The notes under the pieces: model-generated
Told to the model about the DNA's origin: nothing
Databases searched by the model: none
What the model saw: only the letters and a program-made list of their open reading frames with translations
Position numbers and translations under genes: made by a program
Part shown: positions 24,763 to 34,188 of the stretch, in pieces
Layout of the letters: each line of letters starts with the position of its first letter
Position numbering within the stretch: the stretch's first letter is position 1
Assembly: GCA_964419255.1 (NCBI GenBank)
Contig: CAYQOU010000038.1
Span: forward strand, 1 to 39,865
Source of the DNA: CAZPHU01 sp964419255
Lineage (GTDB): Bacteria; Fibrobacterota; Chitinivibrionia; Chitinivibrionales; CAYFVL01
Direction: 5' to 3'
Length of the DNA stretch: 39,865 nt

Positions 24763-25804
24763 ATCCGGATCGGGAACCTTTGTGCGGGATGTTATCCCCT
24801 TTTGTGCACTGGCGGGAGAGCCGGTGCGAATCGTTAACATCCGCGCCAAGAGGGAAAAGCCCGGCCTGCGCCCGCAGCATCTCAAAGCAATAGAGGCTGC
24901 GACACAGATGTGCGGCGGGAAACTTTCCGGTGCATATGTCGGCTCGGGCGAAGTACACTTTACACCCGGCAAGAATATATCCGGGGGTTTTTACCGCTGG
25001 GATATCGGTACCGCAGGATCGGCCTGCCTTCTTGCGTTGTGCATTCTTCCTCTCGCTCTCTACGCCGATAACCGATGCGAATTTGACATAACAGGAGGGC
25101 TGTTTCAGGACTACGCTCCCCCGGCGTTTCATCTGAAGTATGTCCTTTTACCACTTCTCGGACGCATGGGCATACACATAGATCTTAACATACTGCAGCC
25201 GGGATATGTGCCCGGCGGTAAAGGACGCATGCGCATGACGGTTTCTCCGTTGAAACAGCCGGCCAAAGCCATCAATCTCGACCGGCAGGGAGACATCATC
25301 GCCATCGAGGGCATTTCACTCTCTTCCCATTTACGGGAACGAAAAGTCTCTTCCCGCATGGCCAGTGCCTGCACGAATGAACTTATCCCCAAAGGCTACT
25401 CTCCATCGATTACCATCAAACACGACACCCGGTCACATCCCGCATTCCAAAACCCCGCGATTCAACCGGGAGCTGCCCTGGCCATCCGGGCACACTCATC
25501 CACACGATGCATCATCGGTGCAGATATGGCAGGGGCACGAGGCAGGCCTGCGGAACAGATCGGGCGCACGACAGCCCAAAGACTCATGGAAGATATCGAC
25601 AGCAATGCAACGGTCGACCGGTTTACCGGTGACCAGTTGATACCGTTTGTAGCCCTCGCTTCCGGGCAATCCTGTTTTCGGATACCCGCCTTTACCGAAC
25701 ATGTCGACTCCCGTCTGTGGCTGATTAGTACCATCCTGGGCGCGTCGCATGGGTATAGTCTGAAAACGTTAACCGTCAATGGAATCTCCTATGTCCGCCG
25801 ATAA
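24737..25804 (+). CDS. rtcA: RNA 3'-terminal phosphate cyclase-like protein (RtcA family)
   Basis: 355 residues from the ATG at 24737, which lies within the end of amzA. RtcA turns a 3'-phosphate on RNA into a 2',3'-cyclic phosphate using ATP. Conserved parts include the RAKREKPGLRPQHLKAI segment (ATP-binding Arg and Gln), WDIGTAGSACLLALCILPL, and the catalytic His at 322 in TEHVDSRLW, matching H309 of E. coli. The N-terminal glycine motif is altered: DGSHKSGSGTFVR stands where the family has DGxxGEGGGQxLR, so the metal-binding Glu is Ser10 and Gln is Thr14. R17 is kept. Activity may be changed or weakened. No rtcB is visible. Confidence 0.87.
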   Translation: MKTIDGSHKSGSGTFVRDVIPFCALAGEPVRIVNIRAKREKPGLRPQHLKAIEAATQMCGGKLSGAYVGSGEVHFTPGKNISGGFYRWDIGTAGSACLLALCILPLALYADNRCEFDITGGLFQDYAPPAFHLKYVLLPLLGRMGIHIDLNILQPGYVPGGKGRMRMTVSPLKQPAKAINLDRQGDIIAIEGISLSSHLRERKVSSRMASACTNELIPKGYSPSITIKHDTRSHPAFQNPAIQPGAALAIRAHSSTRCIIGADMAGARGRPAEQIGRTTAQRLMEDIDSNATVDRFTGDQLIPFVALASGQSCFRIPAFTEHVDSRLWLISTILGASHGYSLKTLTVNGISYVRR

Positions 25805-26069
25805 TCTGCCGTCTGTTCGTGTAAGGTAACGGCCCCTGTCCGGATACACCAGAAACATGAGATTGGCATGGTTGGCATCATCTTAAAACTCATAATAAAA
25901 GTCGGGCAACCACGGAGAGATGATACGTGATTACCCGACACAGACAAACTAAAACACCGGTGATGCGTGTGATGAGGTATCAGTGTGGTGAACCTGTAAT
26001 GCTCCTTCTGCGTTGAGTCTATCCCACGCGGGCTTCTCCTGCTTCGCCTGATCGGCCGATTGGCATTTA
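25805..26069. other. Intergenic region between convergent rtcA and lon-like genes
   Basis: A weak stem TCGGGCAA/TTACCCGA (one mismatch) at about 25902-25938 is the only candidate terminator. No gene is seen. Confidence 0.4.
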
Positions 26070-28562
26070 TTATACCTGCTCATCACGTCCGGGCAGGCCC
26101 GGACGCGGGTCTCTTTTCCCGTTATCCGAAGAAGCCAGCGCCAACTCCCTCTCGATTGAAGTTATTGCTTTTTGCTCCCGAATGGTATGTGCCATCGCCT
26201 CCAGTCGCCTGGCCACTTTCCAGTGTATCGAATCTTCCCGATTTATGTTTCCCGCAGGCACTGAGCACATCAGTTCGAGAGCCTGATCCACAGTATCGGC
26301 AGCCCACACATGGAATCTACCGTCGCTGACTGCGTCAACAACATCGTGGCGAAGAACCAGATTTCGAATGTTTGCCCCCGGAAGGCACACGCCCTGTTTT
26401 CCGGTAAGCCCTTTTGCTTTACACACATCGAAGAATCCCTCCACCTTTTCGTTAACACCGCCGACTGCCTGCACCTGCCCCCACTGATTGACCGAGCCGG
26501 TTATGGCTATATCCTGCCGCAGAGGAATCTGTCCTATCGCGCTCAACAGACAGACCAGCTCGGTGATTGTGGCGCTGTCCCCCTCGATGGGACCATAACT
26601 CTGTTCCATGGCGATGCTTGCGGAGAGAGCAAGCGGATGGTTGCCGGCATACACGTTGCGCAGATAGCCTTCCAGAATCAGCATGGCCTTATCATATGAC
26701 CGTCCGCTGAGCCGGCTTTCGCGTTCGATGTTGATGATTCCCGCCGTTCCCAGTCCGACACTGGCAGTCAACCGAGAGGGACGTCCAAACGCATAGTCGC
26801 CAAGTTTAACCACGCTCAGGCCATTTATCTGTCCGGTCGTCTGACCTTCGGTGCTGATCAGCAACACATCCTCCGTTATCATTTCCTCTATACGGACAGC
26901 AATAAGATTAGAACGATACACTTTTTCTTCGATTGCTTTACGCACGTAGAAACGGTTGACCTGCTGCTGTTGATCCTGCATCGCCCAGAAAGATGCTTCA
27001 CTGGCCAGATCTGCCAGACGACTGAATTCCGCGGTAAGCTTTGTCTTATCCCCGGCCAGCCGTGCTCCGATTCGGGCAAGCTCCGCTATGCCATCGGCGG
27101 TAAACGCCGGCATATCATCCTCCTTACGAAGTTTCTGTATAAACTTTCCCAGCATCGCATCAATACCCTCATCGCGGTCGATTTCGGTTGCAAAATCCGC
27201 CTTAACCTTGAAAATCTCCTTGAAATCTTCATCGTAGAGCTGCAGCAGGTAGTACACGAGCGGACTGCCGATAGCCACCAGTTTTACATCCAGCTTTATC
27301 GCCTCAGGCTTCAATGATGTCGTGGCAAATACACCAAACGGATCGTACATGTGGTATTCCAGTTCACCGCTTTTGATTGTCCGCTTGAGCTCTTTCCATA
27401 CAAGCGGCTCCCTGAGCGCTTCCATCAGGTCAAAGACCAGATACCCGCCGTTTGCCCGAAGAAGACTTCCCGCCTTTATGTGCGAAAAGCCTGTTATCAT
27501 CCGGCCGCTTCGCTCGAGTGCCCCGTAAATGGTGCCGAACATGTTTTTATAATTGGGCGACTCCTCTATAATGACGGGAGCACCTCTTGTCTTACTGTTA
27601 TCGACAACCACGTTTACTTCGTATTCGGTGAAATCGGGTTTTGCCTGTGTTGCCCCGCCAATCATCTGCGCAAGCTGCTGCTGTTGTGACTGTCCATCCC
27701 CGCCGCGGAAACGGTCGAGGTTGTCAATCATGTGATTCCTGGCCTCTTCGAACCACTCCCGGAGTTTTTGTGATTCATATTTCCCGGCGACTTCGCTTAT
27801 GGCGGGCACGATTATCCGGGAAGCGAAATTGCGCTCCACCTCGCGAATGTCCGTGCTTAGCTTTCGCTCCATCTCTCGCTGTTTGGAGAAAATCGATCCC
27901 GCCATCTCACCGACTTCCTGTTGACGTTTTGCGATATCCTCCTTCTGTTCATCCGAAAGCTGCTCGAAATCATCATCACTCATCGGTTTGTCGTCTTTCA
28001 TGGGAACCATAAACACCTGTCCCTGACTCCCCTGCTGAACACTGAGCCCTTTCTGCGCAGCCATACTCTTCAGCTCTTCGAAAAGCTCCCGCGTATGCTT
28101 TTCGTATTGTATTCCCAGGCGCTGCCGCTCCCGACTGAAATCCTCCTCACGAAAGGCCCTCGGCAGATCTTCCTTAAGCCGGGCGACAAGCTTTTCCATA
28201 TCTTTTCGCAACTGCAGCCCCTTGCCCGCCGGAAGAGATATGGCGAATGGCCGATCCTCCTGTTCGAAATTATTTACATACACCCAGTCGGAAGGAGTCT
28301 TATCTTTGTCAATACGAGGCAGAAGCGCCCTCTGGATCAATGCCTTGCGCCCCATGCCGTTTATTCCGGATGCATAGATATTATATCCCGATTTTCGGAT
28401 GCCCAAACCAAGATCAAGTGCCTTTAGAGCCCGGGGCTGGCCGACAATCTCATCCAGTGCGTCCAGCTGGTCGGTGGAGCTGAATCCCAGGGATTGCTCA
28501 TCTATCACCAGATCAACATCCGCCGCACTCAGTTTCCGAATATGCCCATTTTCAGAAGTCAT
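26070..28562 (-). CDS. Lon-like ATP-dependent protease (AAA + S16 domain)
   Basis: 830 residues of the Lon-related family with an N-terminal ATPase (Walker-type GINGMGRKALIQR near residue 70), a long helical insertion (about 120-300, including a Gln-rich stretch) and a C-terminal S16 protease. This differs from classical LonA, which has an N-terminal substrate domain. The catalytic dyad is S663 in EGDSAT and K706 in VNEKVEG, 43 residues apart as in known Lon enzymes. It degrades unfolded or regulatory proteins in the cytoplasm. GGAGG precedes the ATG. It follows hsp20 by 53 bases and probably shares its sigma-54-type promoter. The last codons contain a GTCCGGG/CCCGGAC hairpin. Confidence 0.92.
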   Translation of the reverse strand: MTSENGHIRKLSAADVDLVIDEQSLGFSSTDQLDALDEIVGQPRALKALDLGLGIRKSGYNIYASGINGMGRKALIQRALLPRIDKDKTPSDWVYVNNFEQEDRPFAISLPAGKGLQLRKDMEKLVARLKEDLPRAFREEDFSRERQRLGIQYEKHTRELFEELKSMAAQKGLSVQQGSQGQVFMVPMKDDKPMSDDDFEQLSDEQKEDIAKRQQEVGEMAGSIFSKQREMERKLSTDIREVERNFASRIIVPAISEVAGKYESQKLREWFEEARNHMIDNLDRFRGGDGQSQQQQLAQMIGGATQAKPDFTEYEVNVVVDNSKTRGAPVIIEESPNYKNMFGTIYGALERSGRMITGFSHIKAGSLLRANGGYLVFDLMEALREPLVWKELKRTIKSGELEYHMYDPFGVFATTSLKPEAIKLDVKLVAIGSPLVYYLLQLYDEDFKEIFKVKADFATEIDRDEGIDAMLGKFIQKLRKEDDMPAFTADGIAELARIGARLAGDKTKLTAEFSRLADLASEASFWAMQDQQQQVNRFYVRKAIEEKVYRSNLIAVRIEEMITEDVLLISTEGQTTGQINGLSVVKLGDYAFGRPSRLTASVGLGTAGIINIERESRLSGRSYDKAMLILEGYLRNVYAGNHPLALSASIAMEQSYGPIEGDSATITELVCLLSAIGQIPLRQDIAITGSVNQWGQVQAVGGVNEKVEGFFDVCKAKGLTGKQGVCLPGANIRNLVLRHDVVDAVSDGRFHVWAADTVDQALELMCSVPAGNINREDSIHWKVARRLEAMAHTIREQKAITSIERELALASSDNGKRDPRPGLPGRDEQV

Positions 28563-28615
28563 ACACTTTCCTCCTCACAGGATACCGTCTTTTCTCAGAA
28601 AAGCACTGCTGTCTA

Positions 28616-29017
28616 TCAGTGCTTTTTCGGCAAAATTATCTCGCACAATCCGTGCTCGTAGCGAATTTCCTTTAGCTCTGTATCTACGGGATGAGCCAAT
28701 ACCACCTTTCGGCAGAATCGTCCGCTGCGCCGTTCGACCATGATCTGATTGGCAGAGCTGTAGCTGTGAGTGGCCTCTCTCCGGCCGCATACAACCACCC
28801 CCTGGTGGTGCGGCTGCACCTCCACATCCTCGGGCCTCACCCCCGGTAGATCGATCACCAGAAGATAGGCATCGGCGGTCTCGTACACATCCACAAGAGG
28901 ATGCCACTGCGGCCTTTCCACCTTCCCCCACGGCTCCTCGATAAGATCGGTAAAAGAACGGTCAACCTTTTTGTGGATGTATCCCAGCAGTCGAGTCATT
29001 TCTCTTGAATGCGTCAT
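28616..29017 (-). CDS. Small heat-shock protein Hsp20 family (lon-linked)
   Basis: 133 residues. The alpha-crystallin domain covers about 38-133 (PLVDVYETADAYLLVIDLPG, VRPEDVEVQPHHQGVVVCGR, RRSGRFCRKVVLAHPVD, YEHGLCEIILPKK). The N-terminal helix (MTRLLGYIHKKVDRSF) is short. It should hold unfolding proteins for refolding or for the downstream Lon-like protease, which starts 53 bases later. A GGAG lies ten bases before the ATG; an internal ATG at 28999 is possible. It is more distant from the other Hsp20 (22812) than a recent duplicate would be. Confidence 0.9.
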   Translation of the reverse strand: MTHSREMTRLLGYIHKKVDRSFTDLIEEPWGKVERPQWHPLVDVYETADAYLLVIDLPGVRPEDVEVQPHHQGVVVCGRREATHSYSSANQIMVERRSGRFCRKVVLAHPVDTELKEIRYEHGLCEIILPKKH

Positions 29018-29092
29018 CCTCTAAACACTCCGTTTTCTCGAATTGCGAATATGCGGCTATCAGTCGTGCCGTTTTTGTATCCTGCACACGGC

Positions 29093-29108
29093 CGCAACTG
29101 CCATGCCA
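29093..29108 (-). promoter_or_regulatory. Sigma-54-type -24/-12 promoter of the hsp20-lon operon
   Basis: On the minus strand TGGCATGGCAGTTGCG matches TGGCA-x-G and TTGC with exact spacing, one of the best matches in the window. Predicted transcription start is near 29083, about 66 bases before the ATG. Confidence 0.75.
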
Positions 29109-29144
29109 AGGTAAAAGACACAGATCCATCTTTTCTTCTCAGGC

Positions 29145-29160
29145 CGGCATATCGATTGCT
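29145..29160 (+). promoter_or_regulatory. Sigma-54-type -24/-12 promoter of the DUF3857 gene
   Basis: CGGCATATCGATTGCT keeps GGCA and TTGCT with exact spacing. Predicted transcription start is near 29171, about 105 bases before the likely ATG. It lies back-to-back with the hsp20-lon promoter, 36 bases away. Confidence 0.6.
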
Positions 29161-29275
29161 TGGAACAGGTAGCGAAAGAATCGTTTGGGAGAGGAGTAAT
29201 CAAAGGCTGATTCACCCCCTCCCCTTAGTCGCCGGAGTGTTTTTACATCACCTTTCAGGCAGGATAGATGCACCG

Positions 29276-32200
29276 ATGCAACTTCATCGATGGGCCCGCT
29301 TCACCAAAAAATATCAGTTTCTTTACTTGCTGGTTATAATCTGTGCCTATACCCCCCATGAGTGCCACGCCATTGAAATGGTTGCAGTGGACACCTGTGT
29401 TTTCATTGCAGAAAGTCCGGACTGGGTTTCACGGATAAAACCGCTCTGCCCGGATGGCCGTGTTAATGATTTCAGTTCCAGCCACCTTTCCTACGAGCTG
29501 GTAAATACGCAGGTAAATCTCGACTCCGATACCGTAAAGCATTATCATGAGTCCTGGATTGTCCCCTTAAGTCCCGAGGGGCTATCCGAAGCGGGCGAGG
29601 TGCAGATACTTTATAACCCTGCATTTCAGAAACTTTTTCTGCACGAGATCAAAATCAAACGCGGCCGCAAAATCATCGACAGACTCAATGCCCGCAACAT
29701 CAACCTGTTGAGACGGGAACAGGATCTGGATTATCAGCTGTATAACGGATTAATGACGGCTTCTGCTCCCATAAGCGGTCTGCGCGTTCGAGACACGGTG
29801 ATTTATTCATACACGCTTTCGGGCACAAACCCTGTATTCGAAGACAACTATTCATCCACGTTTTCACTGGGCTGGTCGGTATATGTCGGCAGGACATACG
29901 TTCGACTCATCTGTTCTCCGAAACGAAAGCTCTACTATGAAACAATAAATACAGACAAGCCCCCTCGCATTATAAATCGCAAAAAATCAATCGAATACGT
30001 CTGGGACATGCAAGACCTTGAGCCTGTTGCTTACGAGTATGGAGCGCCGGTCTGGTACAATCCCTATCCACACGTTCAGGTAACTCATTATTCATCATGG
30101 AAAGATGTGTGCAGCTGGGCGCTGAAGCTCTACGACCAGGAAGATTCACTTACGGCAGAAATGATTCAGTCGATAGAAGAGTGGAAACAGGAAACGGATA
30201 GTCAGAATGTGCTTGCAGTCAGGGCACTGGATTTTACTCAGCAGCAGATCCGATATCTGGGTATGGAGCTTGGCATAAATTCTCATCTTCCCGCGGCTCC
30301 CGCCACGGTTCTGGAGCGCCGGTTTGGAGACTGCAAGGACAAGTCTCTTTTGTTAACAGCAATTCTGAAAAGATGCGGCATAAAAGCATATCCGGCCCTT
30401 GTTTCCCATCAGTCAGGCAAAACCATAAACGACAGGCTGCCCAGTCCGCAAATCTTCGATCATGTTATTGTTATGGCAGAGATTGGCGACGAAAAGATGT
30501 GGATGGATCCAACAGAGCAATATCAGAAAGGTCCGATATCTCAGAGGTATCTGGGCGATTTTTCCTATGCTCTGGTTGTGAAAAGAAATCAGAGAAAACT
30601 GACGCCTATCGATACCAGAAGACCATCCGCACAAGTGGTGGAGGAGCACTACTATGTCGACTCCTACGAATCACCGGTGCGGCTTGAGATTACGACAACC
30701 TTCCGGGGCGCTCAGGCAGAGGCGCACAGAGCGATCTTTTCCACCCAATCATTGCAGGAAATCGGAAAACACAATCTCAATTTTTACGCCCGTTTATACG
30801 CCGGTATCGAGCAACAGAAACAGGTTGTCGGTATCGATGACAGAAACAGAAATATCTTCACCACCAGAGAATGGTATACCATTCCCGATTTCTGGGAGCG
30901 CAAAAAAGGCAGATTATTTTGTGACCTGCAGGGATCGATCATAGAAGGCTATGTCTCTTTGCCCGGTACGATAAAAAGAACGATGCCTCTTGCAATCGCC
31001 TATCCTTTCGAGGCCGCTCAGAAAAAGTATCTTCATTATCCCACAGATGTGCCGCTGGATATGGCCGTGGCGGACAGCGCTATTGTGGACCATGCGGCAT
31101 TCAGATATACCCTCGCGGCTCATTATAAGGACAGTACCCTTAGTGTCGTGTACGATTACCGAAACAAAAAATCTACCATCGATCCGGATGACATGGCCGG
31201 ATATGTAGCCGCCCTGCAGGATGTCAATAAGCAGATAAATTATCGATCGTGGATTCCATATTCGGATACAGCAGAAATTCGGAAACTTTTTCATTCACTT
31301 TCCCGGCAAATTGACAGCCTGACAGGCTTTCACAAAGAACGCAAGAGAAAACCACGTGTAAACAGGTCTAAAAAGAAGGATTACCCGTTAAAAAGTCATG
31401 CTGAAATCATTACACAGGCTCTCAACAGAAAGGATGTTTCTTTTCTCAACCAGCACTTCGACACTGCCGGTTTTGTCAAAGAAATTAGAGAGTTGCCATT
31501 ATCGCCTCTTGCCGAAATCATATTAGGCGGCAACACGGATCTATTCTCGAATATCTGGGCCGACATCATTGGTCAGTCAACCGACAGTAGCACATTTCGT
31601 TTTGTTAATGTCAAGAAGGACAGTAACCAGGTACGATATCTTTTCCGCCGCGATTTCAAGGGCGGATCAAACATGCACTTTGAGATTTATGCGGCGGCTG
31701 CCGACACTCCGCTTATAACCGACTGGTACGCCCATTCCATCGGGATCTCGCATCGTACAAAGCTGAAACAGGTACTAACGACAATTTTGGGAAAGGTTCC
31801 GCAAACCGGGCCCGACAGCGCTCAGTCGCAGAGCAGGTTTCTGCAGGATCCCGTCATTCAGCTTATAGAAAATATGAAAACCGGCTCATTTGAAGCTGCC
31901 CGGGATGCATTCGACCGAATAGATCCGGAGGAGAAGCGAAATCCTCTCATTATTGCCTACGGCATCCTTATCGGCAGACACCTTGGGCGAACGGATTATG
32001 ATGATATCATGGAATATATCGCCGATGAGTTCGGTCCCGAAAGCCGATATTCCTATCTTCTGCTCCCTCATTTCATTGCAAAGGAAGATTTCAAACAAGC
32101 CGATGCGGCTTTAAAGGATGTAAAAAAGAAAATGGGGAAAGATCCGTCGATCATCTGCTACCAGGCAGAGATAGACGTTGGTAGAAAAGACTATAATGCG

Positions 32201-32437
32201 GCGATGATAAATGCACGGGATGCGATTTTACTTGATAGTGATTATGAACCTTCGTACTGGCTGCTTCTCGAGATATTAGTAAATCGTAATCTATTTAAGC
32301 AGGCGGTTCTCGTGCTTGATCTACTGGTTCTCAATTTTCAGTATTACATCGATACACCACACCTTGAAACTATGAAAGGGTACAAAGAATTTGTCCGTTC
32401 ACCTCATTTTAAGCGGTGGAAATCTTCCATCCAATAG
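29276..32437 (+). CDS. DUF3857 / transglutaminase-like exported protein with TPR-like C-terminus
   Basis: About 1053 residues from the ATG at 29276, which opens into a signal peptide (FLYLLVIICAYTPHECHA). The frame continues 89 codons upstream, but that part is arginine-rich and not signal-like. The DUF3857 beta domain covers about 60-230. A transglutaminase-like papain-fold core follows, with the triad C353 (FGDCKDK), H396 (FDHVIVM) and D411 (WMDPTE). A second beta region lies at about 430-650. The last 200 residues are helical with TPR-like pairs (DFKQADAALKDVKKKMGKDP, YNAAMINARDAILLDSDYEP). Family members are periplasmic and of unknown substrate, with roles in protease-like or cross-linking chemistry. 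The Nudix gene follows at 21 bases. Confidence 0.88.
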   Translation: MQLHRWARFTKKYQFLYLLVIICAYTPHECHAIEMVAVDTCVFIAESPDWVSRIKPLCPDGRVNDFSSSHLSYELVNTQVNLDSDTVKHYHESWIVPLSPEGLSEAGEVQILYNPAFQKLFLHEIKIKRGRKIIDRLNARNINLLRREQDLDYQLYNGLMTASAPISGLRVRDTVIYSYTLSGTNPVFEDNYSSTFSLGWSVYVGRTYVRLICSPKRKLYYETINTDKPPRIINRKKSIEYVWDMQDLEPVAYEYGAPVWYNPYPHVQVTHYSSWKDVCSWALKLYDQEDSLTAEMIQSIEEWKQETDSQNVLAVRALDFTQQQIRYLGMELGINSHLPAAPATVLERRFGDCKDKSLLLTAILKRCGIKAYPALVSHQSGKTINDRLPSPQIFDHVIVMAEIGDEKMWMDPTEQYQKGPISQRYLGDFSYALVVKRNQRKLTPIDTRRPSAQVVEEHYYVDSYESPVRLEITTTFRGAQAEAHRAIFSTQSLQEIGKHNLNFYARLYAGIEQQKQVVGIDDRNRNIFTTREWYTIPDFWERKKGRLFCDLQGSIIEGYVSLPGTIKRTMPLAIAYPFEAAQKKYLHYPTDVPLDMAVADSAIVDHAAFRYTLAAHYKDSTLSVVYDYRNKKSTIDPDDMAGYVAALQDVNKQINYRSWIPYSDTAEIRKLFHSLSRQIDSLTGFHKERKRKPRVNRSKKKDYPLKSHAEIITQALNRKDVSFLNQHFDTAGFVKEIRELPLSPLAEIILGGNTDLFSNIWADIIGQSTDSSTFRFVNVKKDSNQVRYLFRRDFKGGSNMHFEIYAAAADTPLITDWYAHSIGISHRTKLKQVLTTILGKVPQTGPDSAQSQSRFLQDPVIQLIENMKTGSFEAARDAFDRIDPEEKRNPLIIAYGILIGRHLGRTDYDDIMEYIADEFGPESRYSYLLLPHFIAKEDFKQADAALKDVKKKMGKDPSIICYQAEIDVGRKDYNAAMINARDAILLDSDYEPSYWLLLEILVNRNLFKQAVLVLDLLVLNFQYYIDTPHLETMKGYKEFVRSPHFKRWKSSIQ

Positions 32438-32458
32438 CTCTCTTCGTATATTGTAAGT

Positions 32459-32977
32459 ATGAAAAGCACGATTCCTAAAAAAGCGGCAGTTTCGGTGGTT
32501 GTCCTGCCATCGCCAGATCCTCAATTTCTGATACTTAAAAGGGCCATTCACCCGGATGATCCATGGTCGGGCCATTACGCCTTTCCCGGAGGCGGGTATG
32601 AACCGCACGACGGCAGCATGCTCAACTGTGCGATTCGGGAGACACAGGAGGAGTGCGGGCTGCACCTTTCACCTCGACAGCTGGTCAGGGAACTGCCGGT
32701 TAAGATAGCGGGCAATTACCTGGGCAAGCCGGTATCGGTATACCCATTCATTTTCCACATCAGTCGGAAACCACGACTCTGTTTGCATCCCCGGGAGGTG
32801 GCGGAGGTGGAATGGTTGTCCCGTTCATACATAGAAAACCCATCGAACAGAACCAGCAGGGCGTTTTCCCCACGCTACGAAGACAGACAGTTTCCCTGCA
32901 TTGTGGTGCCAAACGGCTATGTGTGGGGTTTTACCTACGAGCTTTTGATGCAGGTCGTTGAACTGGATGGACCGTAA
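32459..32977 (+). CDS. Nudix hydrolase, CoA-pyrophosphatase-like
   Basis: 172 residues. The Nudix box reads FPGGGYEPHDGSMLNCAIRE then TQEECGL. The extra residue between the glycines and the REtxEE part (EP-x-D pattern) is typical of the NudL/CoA-diphosphatase branch rather than of ADP-ribose hydrolases. These enzymes split nucleoside diphosphate derivatives such as CoA into a phosphopantetheine part and 3',5'-ADP. The start has no good ribosome site and lies 21 bases after the DUF3857 stop, so translation is probably coupled. The second half (VSVYPFIFHISRKPRLCLHP and VWGFTYELLMQVV) fits the same branch. Confidence 0.85.
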   Translation: MKSTIPKKAAVSVVVLPSPDPQFLILKRAIHPDDPWSGHYAFPGGGYEPHDGSMLNCAIRETQEECGLHLSPRQLVRELPVKIAGNYLGKPVSVYPFIFHISRKPRLCLHPREVAEVEWLSRSYIENPSNRTSRAFSPRYEDRQFPCIVVPNGYVWGFTYELLMQVVELDGP

Positions 32978-33133
32978 AATCTCAACAAACTGATTTTCGG
33001 GTAATTATAGACATAAATAATAGAAAGATTTGGCAAAGAATGATATCATAAATCATATTGAATAAGGCCCGATATAAAAACTTTTTCCAGTCATCTCAGG
33101 TACACAGAACAGATATAGCATAGAGGGGAACGT

Positions 33134-33940
33134 ATGAAGTTCAGATCGGTTTCAATCGCAAGCGTTTGTATGGTTGTTCTTCTTTCTTCCTGTAGTCTCG
33201 ATAAAATCTTAGGGGAGATATCGGAAAGCTCTTCTCTCAGCGAGCAGGAAGTGATCGCCGGTCTCAGGGAGGCCCTTACCGTCGGAACCGACAGCGCGGC
33301 CTCGCGTCTGGGCCGCATTGATGGGTATCTGCTCAATGAGGCGGTAAAGATTTTCCTTCCCTCGGATGTGGCCGAAGCGCTCTCCTTTGTGGCGGAAAGG
33401 GAAAGTCAGATACGGAATCTGGTTGATGTTGATTTGGGTTTTATCGAGATGCGGGATGATCTTCTTGTATCCATGAATCGTGCCGCCGAGGAGGCTGCCT
33501 CCGAATCGGTGCCTGTTTTTGTAGGAGCCATTCAGGAGATGACTATCGCCGATGGTTTCGAGATTCTCAACGGCTCGGATACCGCCGCAACGCGTTACCT
33601 GCATGTACACACCTACGATGATCTTTCGGATGCATATACTCCGATTGTCGACAGGAGGCTCTCAGCGGTGGGCGCGACTCAGATCTGGAACACCATTGCC
33701 GAGCAGTATAACACGTTTGCTCCGGTGTACGAGGCCACTCGCGATCTGACCAGTCTGTTTACCGATATGCCCGAGCTTCCGGTAAGATCATTGACCACCG
33801 ACCTCTCCCGATATACCACCGAGCACGCCCTGGACGGGTTGTTTTACATGGTGGGGCGGGAAGAAAGAAACATCCGGGAAGATCCCCTTGCCCGTGTCAC
33901 CGATCTCCTGGAGAAAGTTTTCGGCTCACTGGATAGCTGA
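33134..33940 (+). CDS. DUF4197 lipoprotein
   Basis: 268 residues with a lipoprotein signal (VCMVVLLSSCS) and a GGGG-type site. The mature part is helical and follows DUF4197: LSEQEVIAGLREALTVGTDS, AVKIFLPSDVAEALSFV, an acidic DLLVSMNRAAEEAA helix, then IADGFEILNGSDTAATRYL and YTTEHALDGLFYMVGREE. The motif around L-NG-x-DTAAT is the strongest family mark. Function is unknown; localisation to the inner face of the outer membrane is inferred from the lipobox. No operon partner; the assembly gap begins 248 bases after the stop. Confidence 0.92.
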   Translation: MKFRSVSIASVCMVVLLSSCSLDKILGEISESSSLSEQEVIAGLREALTVGTDSAASRLGRIDGYLLNEAVKIFLPSDVAEALSFVAERESQIRNLVDVDLGFIEMRDDLLVSMNRAAEEAASESVPVFVGAIQEMTIADGFEILNGSDTAATRYLHVHTYDDLSDAYTPIVDRRLSAVGATQIWNTIAEQYNTFAPVYEATRDLTSLFTDMPELPVRSLTTDLSRYTTEHALDGLFYMVGREERNIREDPLARVTDLLEKVFGSLDS

Positions 33941-34188
33941 GCATTTGAAGGCCCCCGGAAGCGAAATACAATATTATTGCTTGTAAAGGAAAGCGGCTAC
34001 AGTGACTATTCTTCATTTGTCCTTAATGGATTTGATTATGTTCGCAAACCGTGTATTGCTGATCGGATGGTGACTGATGACATTCCCCTTGTAAAGAATG
34101 CAGAATGTTCCGAAGGCACACGGACTTTTTTGAGCCGAACATGCATCTGTCAGCTCAACCAGCTGTGGTTTCAGATTCATTTCTTCGG
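33941..34188 (+). pseudogene. Possible remnant of a response-regulator receiver domain beside the gap
   Basis: The frame continues from just after the DUF4197 stop and reads TILLLV, then ESGYSDYSSFVLNGFDYVRK and PC. This resembles the end of a receiver domain (SGY-D ... GFD-Y-KP), with an upstream piece like the start (TILLV). The acidic pocket and phospho-acceptor are missing. There is no start codon with a ribosome site. The remainder may lie in the 100-base gap or be lost; a chance match is possible. Confidence 0.3.
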
